64,000 nucleotides of DNA from Flavobacterium erciyesense (GCF_018069925.1 NZ_JAGPXB010000005.1:62001-126000); one strand, 5' to 3'; shown: positions 31,490 through 41,847, counted from the stretch's first letter. Made by a program: numbers and translations. Notes: a model not told the origin generated them from the letters alone.

Positions 31490-33784
31490 TTATTTTACAA
31501 ATTGAAAACTACTTTCTAAAACCGTTGCTGAACTTCCGCCTACAAACACTTTAAAATCGCCCGCTTCGGCCTCCCATTTGCGGTTAGCGGTAAAATATTC
31601 AATGGTTTTTTCATCAATTGTAAAAGTTACTTTTTTTGATTCGTTAGGTTGAAGTTCGATCATTTCAAATCCTTTTAACTCTTTAATAGGACGTGTTGTG
31701 CTACCAATTAAATCCCGAATATACAATTGAACCACCTCTTTACCAGCTATTTTACTGTTGTTTTTCAAGGTAACTGAAACTTCAATTTTTCCGTTTACAC
31801 CAAAAGAATTAGCGCTTAGTTTTAAATCAGAATATTCAAATTTAGAATAGCTTAAACCATGTCCAAATGGATACAAAGGTGTATTTTTCTCATCAATAAA
31901 ATGCGACCAAAAAACACTCTCAGGTTCGTTCATTGTAGGTCGTCCCGTATTTTTAGCATTGTAATACAAAGGCAACTGCCCTACACTACGTGGGAAAGTC
32001 ATTGGCAACTTACCACTTGGATTGTAGTCACCATAAAGTACTTGTGCAATAGCATTACCACTTTGCGTACCCAATTGCCAAGCCTCGACAATAGCTGGAA
32101 TATTCTCATCTGCCCAAGGCAATGCTAACGGACGACCGTTATTGAGTACCAAAACAACATTTGGGTTCACTTTGTAAACTTCCTCTAATAATTCTTGTTG
32201 TACTCCCGGTAAATCGATGTTGGCTCTACTACGCCCTTCACCTGATTGCAAACCGTGCTCGCCTAAAACCATTACCACAACATCTGCTTTTTTTGCAGTA
32301 GCAACCGCCTCAGGGAAACCACTTTTGTCCGTCATATTAATATTAGTTTCCCAAATAAACTGCGTTCTTCCCACAGCTACATCTGCACCTTTAACGTAGG
32401 TGATTTGGTTTCCTGTATATTTTTGCATCCCTTCAATAACAGAAACTGCGGTATTGTCATCAGCAGCAATGCGCCAACTTCCGAGTGGACTTGTTTTATC
32501 AGCGGCAAGTGCTCCAATAATTGCAATTTTTTGACCTGATTTTTGTAAAGGCAACAAGTTTTTTTTATTTTTTAATAAAACGATAGACTTCTTAGCCACA
32601 TCTAAAACGCCATCATGAAACTCTTGCTTTCCAACTGTTGTTTTCTCACGATTTTCATCACAATATTTGTACGGATCATCAAACAATCCCAATTCGAATT
32701 TTACTTTCAAAATTCGTCTGGCAGCATCGTTGATTGTCGCTTCTTTAACCTTGCCTTCTTTAACTAATTGAACCAAATGATCCACGTATGCCGAAGATTC
32801 CATATCCATATCAGAACCTGCGTTGATAGCTAATTCAGCGGCATGTTTGCTATCTTTTGCAAATCCGTGTGGAATCATTTCGTTAATAGAACCCCAATCA
32901 GAAACCACGAATCCGTCGAAATTCCAATCTTTTTTCAAGATTTCTCTTTGCAGGTAAGCACTTCCTGTTGCAGGCACGCCATTTAACTCATTGAATGAAT
33001 TCATGAATGTACGAACACCAGCATCAGCGGCCGCTTTGAACGGAGGAAAAATAGTATTTTGCAAAACTGATTCGCTGATATCAACTGTGTTATAATCGCG
33101 CCCTGATTCGGCGAAAGCATAACCTGCAAAATGTTTCGCGCAGGCCAAAATAGTGTTGGTTGCTGCTAAATCCGTTCCTTGAAAACCTTGCACACGAGCT
33201 ACTGCGATTTTACTTCCTAAAAACGGATCTTCGCCAGCGCCTTCCATCACGCGACCCCAACGGGCATCTCGCGCTACATCAACCATAGGTGCAAAAGTCC
33301 AATTTAAGCCTACTGCTGCAGATTCCTCGGCTGCAATTGCAGCAGATTTTTTGATCGCTACTAAATCCCAGCTAGCTGCTTCAGCTAACGGAATTGGACT
33401 TATGGTTTTGTATCCATGAATGACATCAAACCCAAAAATTAAAGGAATACCCAAACGAGTTTCTTCAACAGCTATTTTTTGCAAGGCACGTACATCCTTT
33501 ACCCCTTTTACGTTGAGCATAGATCCTACCAAGCCCTTTTTTAAATCGTCGTATTTTTTGGCTGCTTGACCTTCTTTTGGTGTAGGCCCAGTGATATCCC
33601 AAAAACCATTGTACTGATTGAGTTGACCTACTTTTTCAGACAACGTCATTAAGTTGAGGACAGAATCAACTTTACGGTCCAAAGGATTGGATGTTTTCGT
33701 ACTTACTGGAGCTTGCAATGTTTGTTTACTACAAGCCACCACAACGCTCACACAAACTGCCAGATATATAAATGAATGTTTCAT
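31490..33784 (-). CDS. GH3 beta-glucosidase lipoprotein (BglX-like)
   Basis: This 764-residue enzyme has a lipobox at VVVAC18, so it is an envelope lipoprotein. The N-terminal barrel contains MTLSEKVGQL and the nucleophile Asp296 in GFVVSDWGS. The second domain carries GEHGLQSGEGRSRANIDLPG, the region expected to hold the acid/base residue. The C-terminal fibronectin-type domain ends ELQPNESKKVTFTIDE. It would hydrolyse beta-glucan oligosaccharides made by the GH16 enzymes, giving glucose. A terminator hairpin precedes it in the locus. Confidence 0.92.
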   Translation of the reverse strand: MKHSFIYLAVCVSVVVACSKQTLQAPVSTKTSNPLDRKVDSVLNLMTLSEKVGQLNQYNGFWDITGPTPKEGQAAKKYDDLKKGLVGSMLNVKGVKDVRALQKIAVEETRLGIPLIFGFDVIHGYKTISPIPLAEAASWDLVAIKKSAAIAAEESAAVGLNWTFAPMVDVARDARWGRVMEGAGEDPFLGSKIAVARVQGFQGTDLAATNTILACAKHFAGYAFAESGRDYNTVDISESVLQNTIFPPFKAAADAGVRTFMNSFNELNGVPATGSAYLQREILKKDWNFDGFVVSDWGSINEMIPHGFAKDSKHAAELAINAGSDMDMESSAYVDHLVQLVKEGKVKEATINDAARRILKVKFELGLFDDPYKYCDENREKTTVGKQEFHDGVLDVAKKSIVLLKNKKNLLPLQKSGQKIAIIGALAADKTSPLGSWRIAADDNTAVSVIEGMQKYTGNQITYVKGADVAVGRTQFIWETNINMTDKSGFPEAVATAKKADVVVMVLGEHGLQSGEGRSRANIDLPGVQQELLEEVYKVNPNVVLVLNNGRPLALPWADENIPAIVEAWQLGTQSGNAIAQVLYGDYNPSGKLPMTFPRSVGQLPLYYNAKNTGRPTMNEPESVFWSHFIDEKNTPLYPFGHGLSYSKFEYSDLKLSANSFGVNGKIEVSVTLKNNSKIAGKEVVQLYIRDLIGSTTRPIKELKGFEMIELQPNESKKVTFTIDEKTIEYFTANRKWEAEAGDFKVFVGGSSATVLESSFQFVK

Positions 33785-33800
33785 TTTAGTCTTATTTTAA

Positions 33801-33833
33801 AAAACAAAAGGTAGGTAATGATACCTACCTTTT
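33801..33833 (-). terminator. Internal terminator between PKD-GH16 and GH3 genes
   Basis: Perfect 12-bp stem AAAAGGTAGGTA (33806-33817) with TACCTACCTTTT (33822-33833), 4-nt loop, followed on the minus strand by a T-rich run. It lies inside the locus and probably reduces, rather than stops, expression of the GH3-GH16 pair. Confidence 0.7.
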
Positions 33834-33857
33834 ATTAATTGATTTATAAATATACCG

Positions 33858-35507
33858 CTATTGGTAAACTCGAACGTAGTCAACCTCCATTGCTGATTGC
33901 ATGAAAGCCGGATCTATTGCACCACCAAAAGTACCACCCATAGCCACATTCATTATCAAGAAGAAATCCTTATTGAAAGGCAAACTACCTGTGTTATTTA
34001 CTGAGTGTACTAAAGTGTCATCAACATAAATTTTAATAGAAGTTGGACTCCAGATGGTTTTGTAAATATGAAACTCCGTTGAAACATTAGGAATTGATGT
34101 TTTTGCTGTATTCGCGCTACCACCGAAATTACCTGGATAATGTAAGGAACCATGTATAACATTTTGTTCGTTTCCTCTGTGTTCCATATAGTCAATTTCA
34201 CCACAGGCAGGCCAAGGATTGGTTGCATAATTTTCACCAAGAGACCAGATTGCAGGCCAAGTTCCACGCCCGATTGGAAGTTTAGCTCTTACTTCGATTT
34301 TACCGTAAGTAAATTCAAATTTATTTTCTGTTTTAATACGAGCAGAGGTGTAACTTGATCCTACTTTTTTAGCAGTAATTTTCAAAGTTCCGTTTGATAT
34401 CAGGACGTTATCGGCTGCGCTAGTATAACTTTGAGATTCGTTATTACCCCAACCGTTTGTACCAGTACCTAAATCGTAACCCCATTTTGTTGGGTCTGGA
34501 GCACCATCTACATTAAATTCATCTGAAAATTTTAACACGGTATAATCCGTTACAGGCGTTGGATTCACCACTGAACCTGCTGGCGATGTCGTAAAAGTAT
34601 GGTACCAAGCTAGGAATGGATTTCCTGATTGAATTACACGTACAGTCATACGATTGTCAGTAATACTTAAGATTTCGTAAGAGCTAGCTCCAACAAAATA
34701 CCCCATGAAACCGCCATCAGCAATATTGAGAATTGTCCCTCTTGTTTGTGTTTTCGCATCTGGATTTTTAGAAACAAAAGATTCTGATTTGCTCAAGGTA
34801 ACTGTTTTTAAACCACTAGTGTTTAATGGGTAGCAGGCATCATCCCCTCCGCCTTTAAAAGCACCGTTATAAAAAGTTTGTCCCTTATTATCCAGTTCAA
34901 ATTTCATTTGTTTACCAACTAGTGAAAATGTCATAACGCTGTTGTACATACAAGTTGCTGATTTTTCATTTGCCGCAGCACTATAAAATGCTGGGAAATA
35001 ATTTTGTTTACCAAAAGTAGGATCAGCCCAAGCCACATTTGGTCCTACACCTAAATGTCCTGGCTCGCTTTGTGCCCAGTACCATTTCCTTGAAGTACCA
35101 CCAGTAAGACGTTGCACTGCGATTGGATCATCGTATTCACTAAAAACAGTTACTTCAATAGTACTACTTGAACTAACTCCACCTGCTCCAGAGGCAATAA
35201 CAGTTACCGTATAAGTTACTGTTCCTGGTGTACTAAAGGTATTTTCAAAAACACCACTAGGAACATTTTTAGAAGTACCATCACTAAAAATATACTTGTA
35301 CGAAATGGCATCATCAGCTTTACTAACAAACTTCACTTTTCCTGAACCGTCACCGTTTGGAAGAGCTGCCGTTTTACCCACAACTTCAGCTGTTATTTGA
35401 AGTCCAGAAGGGGCATTAATTGACCCAAAGCCTAAATTATCCTCTTGACAATTGACCATCAGCAGAAGGGCAAAGAGAGCTACAATGTTTGATATTAATT
35501 TTTTCAT
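33858..35507 (-). CDS. Multidomain GH16 surface lipoprotein (PKD + unknown + GH16)
   Basis: This 549-residue protein has the lipobox LLLMVNC20. A PKD-like domain spans about residues 30-125. Then comes a domain of about 190 residues (RLTGGTSRKWYWAQSEPGHL onwards) of a type I associate with other flavobacterial glucanases and cannot name. A GH16 domain occupies 320-549, with catalytic residues Glu437, Asp439 and Glu442 in GEIDYMEHRG. It is anchored outside to cut beta-1,3- or mixed-linkage glucan at the cell surface, feeding SusCD. It lies 29 bp after the binding-protein gene and is surely cotranscribed with it. Confidence 0.9.
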   Translation of the reverse strand: MKKLISNIVALFALLLMVNCQEDNLGFGSINAPSGLQITAEVVGKTAALPNGDGSGKVKFVSKADDAISYKYIFSDGTSKNVPSGVFENTFSTPGTVTYTVTVIASGAGGVSSSSTIEVTVFSEYDDPIAVQRLTGGTSRKWYWAQSEPGHLGVGPNVAWADPTFGKQNYFPAFYSAAANEKSATCMYNSVMTFSLVGKQMKFELDNKGQTFYNGAFKGGGDDACYPLNTSGLKTVTLSKSESFVSKNPDAKTQTRGTILNIADGGFMGYFVGASSYEILSITDNRMTVRVIQSGNPFLAWYHTFTTSPAGSVVNPTPVTDYTVLKFSDEFNVDGAPDPTKWGYDLGTGTNGWGNNESQSYTSAADNVLISNGTLKITAKKVGSSYTSARIKTENKFEFTYGKIEVRAKLPIGRGTWPAIWSLGENYATNPWPACGEIDYMEHRGNEQNVIHGSLHYPGNFGGSANTAKTSIPNVSTEFHIYKTIWSPTSIKIYVDDTLVHSVNNTGSLPFNKDFFLIMNVAMGGTFGGAIDPAFMQSAMEVDYVRVYQ

Positions 35508-35536
35508 TTTTTTATTTTTTTAAATCTTATTACGAT

Positions 35537-37132
35537 TTAGTTATGGAAATAAACGTTATCAACATAAACCGTGTTGTTTCCTGAAGGTGCTCCCACATAA
35601 ATCAACTGTGCGATATGCGCTCTTGTGGTAAGGCCAGTAAACTGACTTAGAGGTATATCCAAACTAATCCAAGTGTTCTTTGCAGGTGATGTAATTGTAA
35701 TTTCATGTTCTACATCGTCACCTCCACCAAAGGACCCATTCGCTCCAAAATCGACTAATTTAACCTTAAATTCAGTAAAATCAGATGACCACACATCCGT
35801 ATGAAAATGTGTCATCGCTGTAGCATTAATTGGTGTACTCGTTGCTTCGATACCCACAAAGTTTAGAGCACTGTATTTTTTAGTTGCATTACCACTGATG
35901 CTAACATCAGTTAAAGTAGCGCTTGACCAAGAAGTTCTCCAAGTATCAACTGCTACATTGGAATAAACATCACTAAACATAGAGATTACTTTAGATGCTG
36001 GTAAAGTAGGGTTTGGCGAAGCAGTAATTGATCCCGCTGTATTGTAGAAAAAAACATTGTCAACATACACCGTATTATTTGAAGATGGTGCTCCAACTAA
36101 AATCAATTGTGCAATATGGCTGCGAGTTGTTAAGCCAGTAAAATCGCTCAAAGGTAAATCCAAACTCACCCATTGTTCTCTTTTTGGGTTGGCAATTGTA
36201 ATTTCGTGTTCTCTATCATCACCTCCACCGAATGAGCCATTAGCTCCAAAATCGACTAACTTCACTTTGAATTCAGTTAAATCAGCTGACCAAATATCGA
36301 TATGGAAAAAAGTCATTGCTGATGCATTGATTGGAGAAGAAGTAGCCTCGATTCCAACGAAATTTAAGGCACTGTACTTTTTAGTAGCATTACCACTAAT
36401 ATTAATATCCTCAAGTGTTGCTTGTGACCAAGATGTTCTCCAAGTATCAACTGCAACATTTGTGTAGCTGTTGCTAAACATAGATATTACATTTGCAGCA
36501 GGAATGGTAGGAGTTGGAGCGGCAAATAAATTAGTTACTGTAACACTTTCTGTTTTTTCAGCTTTTGCTGCACCACCGCTAAGTGCCACCACTCTTACTT
36601 GATAAGTACCTGCTGCTTTGTACGTATGAGAAACTACATCACCTTGCATAAAGTCAACTGGTACTTCGTTAGGAACATCTCCAAAATAAACTTGAAAGAA
36701 AGTTTCTAATTCTGCTTCGGCAGAAACTGTAATTCCTAGATTACTTCCGATTCCTACTTTAGTAACTAAATTGCGAGGAGCTAAAAACGAAACCATTACT
36801 TCTTGAATTGTCTCTGTTTTTTTACCATTTAAAGTCACACCAACAATACGAGCATTGTATTTCCCCTCCTTGTATTTGTGTGTGTATGTCTCACCAGCTC
36901 TCAAAAACACTGGAGCTGTAGTTGTGTCGCCAAAATAAATTTCGAATTGCGTCACCCCATCACCTTTCGGCAAAAAGGTAACATTACCTGTATTGTCCTG
37001 TGTAATGGTTGTAAGTGCTGAAATATTAGATGGAGCAGCGATGCTGTCTAAATCAACATCGTTATTTTCATCTGAGCACCCAAAAGTGAATGTCAGTACA
37101 AAAATACTTAGTATTAATTTTAATTTTTTCAT
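35537..37132 (-). CDS. Surface glycan-binding lipoprotein with tandem C-terminal modules
   Basis: This 531-residue protein has the lipobox FTFGC19, two PKD-like beta-sandwich domains (about 33-115 and 117-200), then two homologous modules of about 151 residues (214-364 and 381-531). Both modules share AVDTWRTSW, SGNATKKYSALNFVGIEAT, FKVKLVDFGANGSFGGGDD and NNTVYVDNV. They look like galactose-binding-like beta-sandwich CBMs. No catalytic motif is seen. Position right after SusD fits the SusE/F-type surface glycan-binding role. The modules probably bind beta-glucan; the family is not certain. Confidence 0.88.
   Translation of the reverse strand: MKKLKLILSIFVLTFTFGCSDENNDVDLDSIAAPSNISALTTITQDNTGNVTFLPKGDGVTQFEIYFGDTTTAPVFLRAGETYTHKYKEGKYNARIVGVTLNGKKTETIQEVMVSFLAPRNLVTKVGIGSNLGITVSAEAELETFFQVYFGDVPNEVPVDFMQGDVVSHTYKAAGTYQVRVVALSGGAAKAEKTESVTVTNLFAAPTPTIPAANVISMFSNSYTNVAVDTWRTSWSQATLEDINISGNATKKYSALNFVGIEATSSPINASAMTFFHIDIWSADLTEFKVKLVDFGANGSFGGGDDREHEITIANPKREQWVSLDLPLSDFTGLTTRSHIAQLILVGAPSSNNTVYVDNVFFYNTAGSITASPNPTLPASKVISMFSDVYSNVAVDTWRTSWSSATLTDVSISGNATKKYSALNFVGIEATSTPINATAMTHFHTDVWSSDFTEFKVKLVDFGANGSFGGGDDVEHEITITSPAKNTWISLDIPLSQFTGLTTRAHIAQLIYVGAPSGNNTVYVDNVYFHN
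35540..35992 (-). repeat. Tandem module 2 (residues 381-531) of the binding lipoprotein
   Basis: About 80 percent identical at protein level, by my own count, to the module at 36041-36493. The two are separated by a 16-residue linker with NPTLPAS. Confidence 0.9.
36041..36493 (-). repeat. Tandem module 1 (residues 214-364) of the binding lipoprotein
   Basis: First of two duplicated 151-residue modules. It begins NVISMFSNSYTNVAVDTWRT. Differences from module 2 cluster in three surface-like stretches. Confidence 0.9.
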
Positions 37133-37151
37133 ATCTAAATAGTATTAGTTT

Positions 37152-38630
37152 TTAGTATCCTGGATTTTGTGCCCAATTTCCGTTGGCAAACTGAATTTCT
37201 TCAATAGGAATAGGAAACAATTCATGTTTGTTTGCAGTAAAACCAGCAATTTCCTGCGCTGCTTTACCTGTACGAACTAAGTCAAAGAAACGGTGACCCT
37301 CACCTGCTAGTTCCACTCTTCTTTCTGCCCAAATAAAATCAGTTAAGGCAGCACCTGATGAAGCGATGTCGTGATTTAAATCTCCAAACGCACGACGACG
37401 CACTTGATTTAAATAGCCTCTTGCTTTGGCATCATCTATGTTTCCGCGATTTAAAGCTTCTGCAGCCATCAATAATACATCAGCATAGCGAATGGCTCTG
37501 TAATTGTTTGGATTGGTTAAGTTCAAATCTCCTTGCGCATTAGTACGTCTTTTTCTTGGAATGTATTTTCTGTTAAAAAAACCAGTATGCTCGTACCCTT
37601 TACCAAATGTAGCGCCCGTACTTGCTGCCCAAGCTTCGATATCTAAAATTGCTACTGCTTTTCGGTTATCACCTGCTTCAAAAGCGTTTACAATTTTTTG
37701 CGTAGGCACATTAAAACTGAAACCAGAGCTAAATACATCACCAGTGTAGTTACGTGGTCCACTAAAACCTACTGCTACGTTACCTTCACTACATTGCAAG
37801 CAATTAAAATCAGCACCTTCGGTATCAGTATATTGAACTTCGAAAACTGATTCTACACCATTTTCACCAGCTTCTTCAAAAATAGAATTGTAATCAGATA
37901 CTAATGAATATGCTGAAGAATTTATTACACGCTCCAGAGCAGTGGCTGCAGGTGCAAATTTATTTTGATACAAATAAGCTTTACCTAAAAGTGCTAATGC
38001 TGCACCACGAGTCACACGTCCTTTTTGAGTGGCTGTAACTGGTAAGTTTTCTGAAGCAAAAATCAAATCTGCCTCAATAGATGCATAAACTTCTGCTGGA
38101 GTCGATCTTTTAATTGATTTTTCATCACCAGGACTAAAGCGGGCGTCCCCTTTCATTGGGATTCCTCCAAACCATTTTACTAATTCAAAATGAAAATAAG
38201 CTCTCAAAAAACGAGCCTCAGCAATCACTTGATTTTTTCCTGTAAAATCAGTTTTGTCTTTAAATTCTAAAATGTAGTTAGCACGTTGTACGCCCGCAAA
38301 CATGAAATCCCATAGGTTTTTCAAGTTACTATTTACTGGTGTATGAATCATATCATCAATCTGCTGAAAACCAGGCGTATCCAATTGACTTTCGCCTCCT
38401 GCTAAAGTATTATCCGAAGCAATCTCACCTAGGAGCGCATTAAGATAAGTAGATTGCAAAATATCATAGGTTGCAATTAATGCGTTGTCATAATCAGATT
38501 TTGAATTAAAATAATTCTCTGAATCGATTGAATACTGAACCGGTCTGTCTATAAATTCATCGCTACAAGAAACGATTAAAGTAGAGCTAACAGCAACCGA
38601 AAGTAAACTAATATAAATATACTTTTTCAT
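37152..38630 (-). CDS. susD: SusD-family starch/glycan-binding lipoprotein
   Basis: This 492-residue protein has the lipobox TLIVSC22, then the SusD fold: SDEFIDRPVQYSI, YFNSKSDYDNALIATYD, VQRANYILEF, TPAEVYASIEADLIFASENL and the tetratricopeptide-like middle. The C-terminal FIWAERRVELAGEGHRFFDL and RTGKAAQEIAGF are family hallmarks. It caps the SusC channel and closes on incoming oligosaccharide. The gene is 11 bp after susC on the same strand. This is a RagB/SusD family protein of a PUL whose enzymes point to beta-glucan. Confidence 0.95.
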   Translation of the reverse strand: MKKYIYISLLSVAVSSTLIVSCSDEFIDRPVQYSIDSENYFNSKSDYDNALIATYDILQSTYLNALLGEIASDNTLAGGESQLDTPGFQQIDDMIHTPVNSNLKNLWDFMFAGVQRANYILEFKDKTDFTGKNQVIAEARFLRAYFHFELVKWFGGIPMKGDARFSPGDEKSIKRSTPAEVYASIEADLIFASENLPVTATQKGRVTRGAALALLGKAYLYQNKFAPAATALERVINSSAYSLVSDYNSIFEEAGENGVESVFEVQYTDTEGADFNCLQCSEGNVAVGFSGPRNYTGDVFSSGFSFNVPTQKIVNAFEAGDNRKAVAILDIEAWAASTGATFGKGYEHTGFFNRKYIPRKRRTNAQGDLNLTNPNNYRAIRYADVLLMAAEALNRGNIDDAKARGYLNQVRRRAFGDLNHDIASSGAALTDFIWAERRVELAGEGHRFFDLVRTGKAAQEIAGFTANKHELFPIPIEEIQFANGNWAQNPGY

Positions 38631-38641
38631 TGGGTGTAGAA

Positions 38642-41600
38642 TTAAAAATTAAGATTTAAACCTAACAAATAGGTTCTTGGAATAGGGTAAAAACCATTGT
38701 CAATACCTCCACCAATTGGAGCTCCATTTGAAGCACCTGGATCATAACCACGGTACTTTGTAAATGTATAAAGGTTGTTTACCGCTGCGTATAAACGTAC
38801 TTTTGAAATACCCGCTTTTTCTACAAAACTCGGTTTTACTGAATAGCCTAACTGAATATTTTGAATTCGGGCATAAGATCCGTCTTCTACAAAATAGCTT
38901 GAGAAATTTGAATTTCCGGTAGCTCCAGTAGTTACTCTTGGAATCGAGTTTGTACTTCCTTCACCTGTCCAACGGCCTAAAACGTAGTTTAATCTATTGA
39001 CATCTGTAAGGTTTCTTTCGTAGTTACGAACAATATCATTACCAACGGAAGCAAATGTATACATGGCAAAATCAAATTGCTTGTAATTCATTTGAATATT
39101 GAAACCCATTGTTGCTGTTGGAATAGGATCACCGATGTTGGTTCTGTCTTTGTCATCTAAAGTACCATCACCATTAACATCTACAAATCGTAAATCACCA
39201 GGGCTAGCTTCAGCACCAAGTGCTAATTGAGATGGATGTGCATCAACCTCAGCTTGATTTTGGAAGATTCCATCCGTTTTATAACCGTAAAAATAGCCGA
39301 TTGGCAAACCTACTTGCATTCTTGAAGGTGCTTGTTGACCTACCCCGAAAGATCCGTTTGGTATAAATGGTACTCCATTTGTACTTAGAACTTCATTTTT
39401 AATAAAAGTAACATTGTACCCTAAATTAACTGAAAAACTATCCGAGAATTTATTTTTATAATCAACAGCAAACTCAAATCCTGAATTTCTCACTGTACCT
39501 CCATTTATTGTTGGTGAAGACGCTCCTGGCGCTGCGGTTCCATTAATACCAGAAACTGGTATATTAGTGATCAATAAATCAGCCCTTGTGTCAATAAAAT
39601 AATCAGCTACAATTGAAACTTTGTCATTTAGCAACCTCAAATCTAAACCAACATCAAATTTCCTAGCTTCTTCCCATTTCAAATTTGGATTAGGAATTTG
39701 TCCCGTAGCCAAACCGTTAATTAAAGTCCCATCAAAAACATAAGTTGCCTCACCAGTTAATTGAGAAATGTATCCATTATTTTGAATTTGGTCATTACCC
39801 AATGTTCCATAACTTCCTCTTAATTTCATAAAATTAACAAGTTTGTCTTTTCCAAAAAAACCTTCATCAGAAATTACCCAACCCGCAGTTAATGAAGGGA
39901 AATAGCCCACTCTGTTACCCGGACCAAATTTTGTTGAAGCATCTCTTCTAATCATAGCAGAGAATAAATACTTTCCTTTAAAATCATATTGTCCTCTTGC
40001 AAAGTAAGACAGTCTGCGCTCATCGTAAACATAAGACCCAACTGGAATCGTTCCTTCCGGCGGAACACCTCTTGTTAGAGTAATATCAGCAAATTCCCAT
40101 GAATTATAAGGCACATCATATCCTGTTGCAAACAAACCATTACCAAACTGCTTGTAAATGGTATTACCTACCGTTGCAGTTACATTATGATTTTCTCCAA
40201 ATTTGTTTGAGTAAGTTCCGTATAAATCGAAAGAATAATCGTTATCATTTATCGCATTTTGAGATACTGAACTACGTAAAACATCAAAAACTTTACCCCC
40301 GTATGATACTTGCTTTGCAAAAGATTTCGCTTCACTGTTCGCTGTATTGAAACCAATGGTACTAGAAATCACGAAATTTTTAAATGCTTTGTACTCTAAA
40401 CCAAAATTTCCATTGATTTTTTTGAAATTGTAGTCATTGTAAGTATTAGCCATTTGCTCAAGAGGGTTGATAATTTCAAAACCCAAACCTGCGGGGCTTG
40501 GCACTTTGGTAAAATTGCCATTTGCATCATAAGGCGCAAGTGTTGCTGGTAAATTCAAGGCATTGAATAAAACCGAACCAAGTCCGTTTTCATTTAAAGA
40601 TTTTCTATTAAAATAAGTATAGATAACATTGGTCTTCAATTTCAGTTTATCAGAAACATCTGCACTTAGTCCAATTCGGGCAGTATTTCTTAAAAAACCT
40701 GATTTTGCTCGACCGATAATTCCCTCTTGATCGATATGTGAACCACTCACCGAATAAGTAATTTTATCAGAACCACCTGAAAAAGACAAATCATGACTTA
40801 TAACAGGGACATTGGTACTAAAAATCTCTTTTTGCCAATCGGTACCTTTACCTAAACCTGATACATTAGGAAAAGGAATGGCAGCACCGCCATTAGCATA
40901 ACTTTCGTTTAAAAGTAAAGCATACTCAGTAGCATTTAATGTTGGTAGTGATCTGGATGTTTCTTGAAAACCAGTGTAAGTATTGTAACTTAATTTACCT
41001 TTGGAATTCTTTTTACCAGACTTTGTCGTAATTAAAATAATACCATTCGCACCAATTGTTCCATAAATGGCTGCTTGAGCATCTTTCAAGACAGTGATCG
41101 ATTCGATGTCATTCGGGTTTAATAAACCCAACTCCCCTACATAACCGTCAATGATTGTGGTAGGTCTGTTCTCACCATTGGTAGCAATACCTCTAATTCT
41201 GATATCTAATGAAGCACCCGGAGCTCCTGATGTAGTAGTTACATTCACTCCGGAAACGGTACCTTGAAGAGCTTGCTCAACACGAACTGGCTTTAATGCA
41301 TCCAGAGTTTTACTGTCCACTACTGAAACAGCACCAGTTACTTCACGCTTTTTTTGACTTCCGTAACCAATAACGACTACTTCGTCTAACATTTTAGAGT
41401 CCTCTTGCATTACAATATTTAATGCATTGTTCGCAGAGGTAACTTTAAATTCAAGGTTTTTGTATCCAACGTATGAAAACACTAAAGTTGATCCTGCTGG
41501 CACGTTTTTAATAGAGAAACGTCCATCCATGTCTGTGGATGTTCCTGTGGTTGCATTTTTAACTTGAATGTTTACTCCTGGAATAGGTAAACCAGAACCT

Positions 41601-41692
41601 GCTTCTTTAACAACTCCTCCTACATCATTTCCTTGGGCAAAACCAAAGGAAGTCAGAAATAGAAAAAGAATGAGTAGATAGTTTGACTTCAT
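38642..41692 (-). CDS. susC: SusC-family TonB-dependent outer-membrane oligosaccharide receptor
   Basis: This 1016-residue receptor has a signal peptide, the CarboxypepD_reg-like domain (EAGSGLPIPGVNIQVKNATT), the SusC marker VVVIGYGSQKKREVTGAVSV and the plug with TNGENRPTTIIDGYVGE and VLKDAQAAIYG. The barrel ends in YPIPRTYLLGLNLNF. It imports the oligosaccharide captured with SusD. Its start lies 236 bp from the stop of the upstream regulator gene. Inverted repeats in that interval and the absence of a strong terminator suggest it holds the main promoter of the locus. Confidence 0.96.
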   Translation of the reverse strand: MKSNYLLILFLFLTSFGFAQGNDVGGVVKEAGSGLPIPGVNIQVKNATTGTSTDMDGRFSIKNVPAGSTLVFSYVGYKNLEFKVTSANNALNIVMQEDSKMLDEVVVIGYGSQKKREVTGAVSVVDSKTLDALKPVRVEQALQGTVSGVNVTTTSGAPGASLDIRIRGIATNGENRPTTIIDGYVGELGLLNPNDIESITVLKDAQAAIYGTIGANGIILITTKSGKKNSKGKLSYNTYTGFQETSRSLPTLNATEYALLLNESYANGGAAIPFPNVSGLGKGTDWQKEIFSTNVPVISHDLSFSGGSDKITYSVSGSHIDQEGIIGRAKSGFLRNTARIGLSADVSDKLKLKTNVIYTYFNRKSLNENGLGSVLFNALNLPATLAPYDANGNFTKVPSPAGLGFEIINPLEQMANTYNDYNFKKINGNFGLEYKAFKNFVISSTIGFNTANSEAKSFAKQVSYGGKVFDVLRSSVSQNAINDNDYSFDLYGTYSNKFGENHNVTATVGNTIYKQFGNGLFATGYDVPYNSWEFADITLTRGVPPEGTIPVGSYVYDERRLSYFARGQYDFKGKYLFSAMIRRDASTKFGPGNRVGYFPSLTAGWVISDEGFFGKDKLVNFMKLRGSYGTLGNDQIQNNGYISQLTGEATYVFDGTLINGLATGQIPNPNLKWEEARKFDVGLDLRLLNDKVSIVADYFIDTRADLLITNIPVSGINGTAAPGASSPTINGGTVRNSGFEFAVDYKNKFSDSFSVNLGYNVTFIKNEVLSTNGVPFIPNGSFGVGQQAPSRMQVGLPIGYFYGYKTDGIFQNQAEVDAHPSQLALGAEASPGDLRFVDVNGDGTLDDKDRTNIGDPIPTATMGFNIQMNYKQFDFAMYTFASVGNDIVRNYERNLTDVNRLNYVLGRWTGEGSTNSIPRVTTGATGNSNFSSYFVEDGSYARIQNIQLGYSVKPSFVEKAGISKVRLYAAVNNLYTFTKYRGYDPGASNGAPIGGGIDNGFYPIPRTYLLGLNLNF

Positions 41693-41847
41693 AATTTGTG
41701 TTTTTTGTGAATTATAAAATTAGCGGTAACAACTAATAATTAATTAAAAAGAACCTCAACAAAAAACATACAATGCAAAAAAACATCTAATTAATTTCGA
41801 ATCTCCAAACATCCATTGAAAATCGCGCCTTTTTACAGAAAAATATC

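Noticed and set aside
36057..36467. 136-codon plus-strand frame within the glycan-binding lipoprotein
   Set aside because: Antisense to the first duplicated module, which has clear protein-level conservation with the second module.
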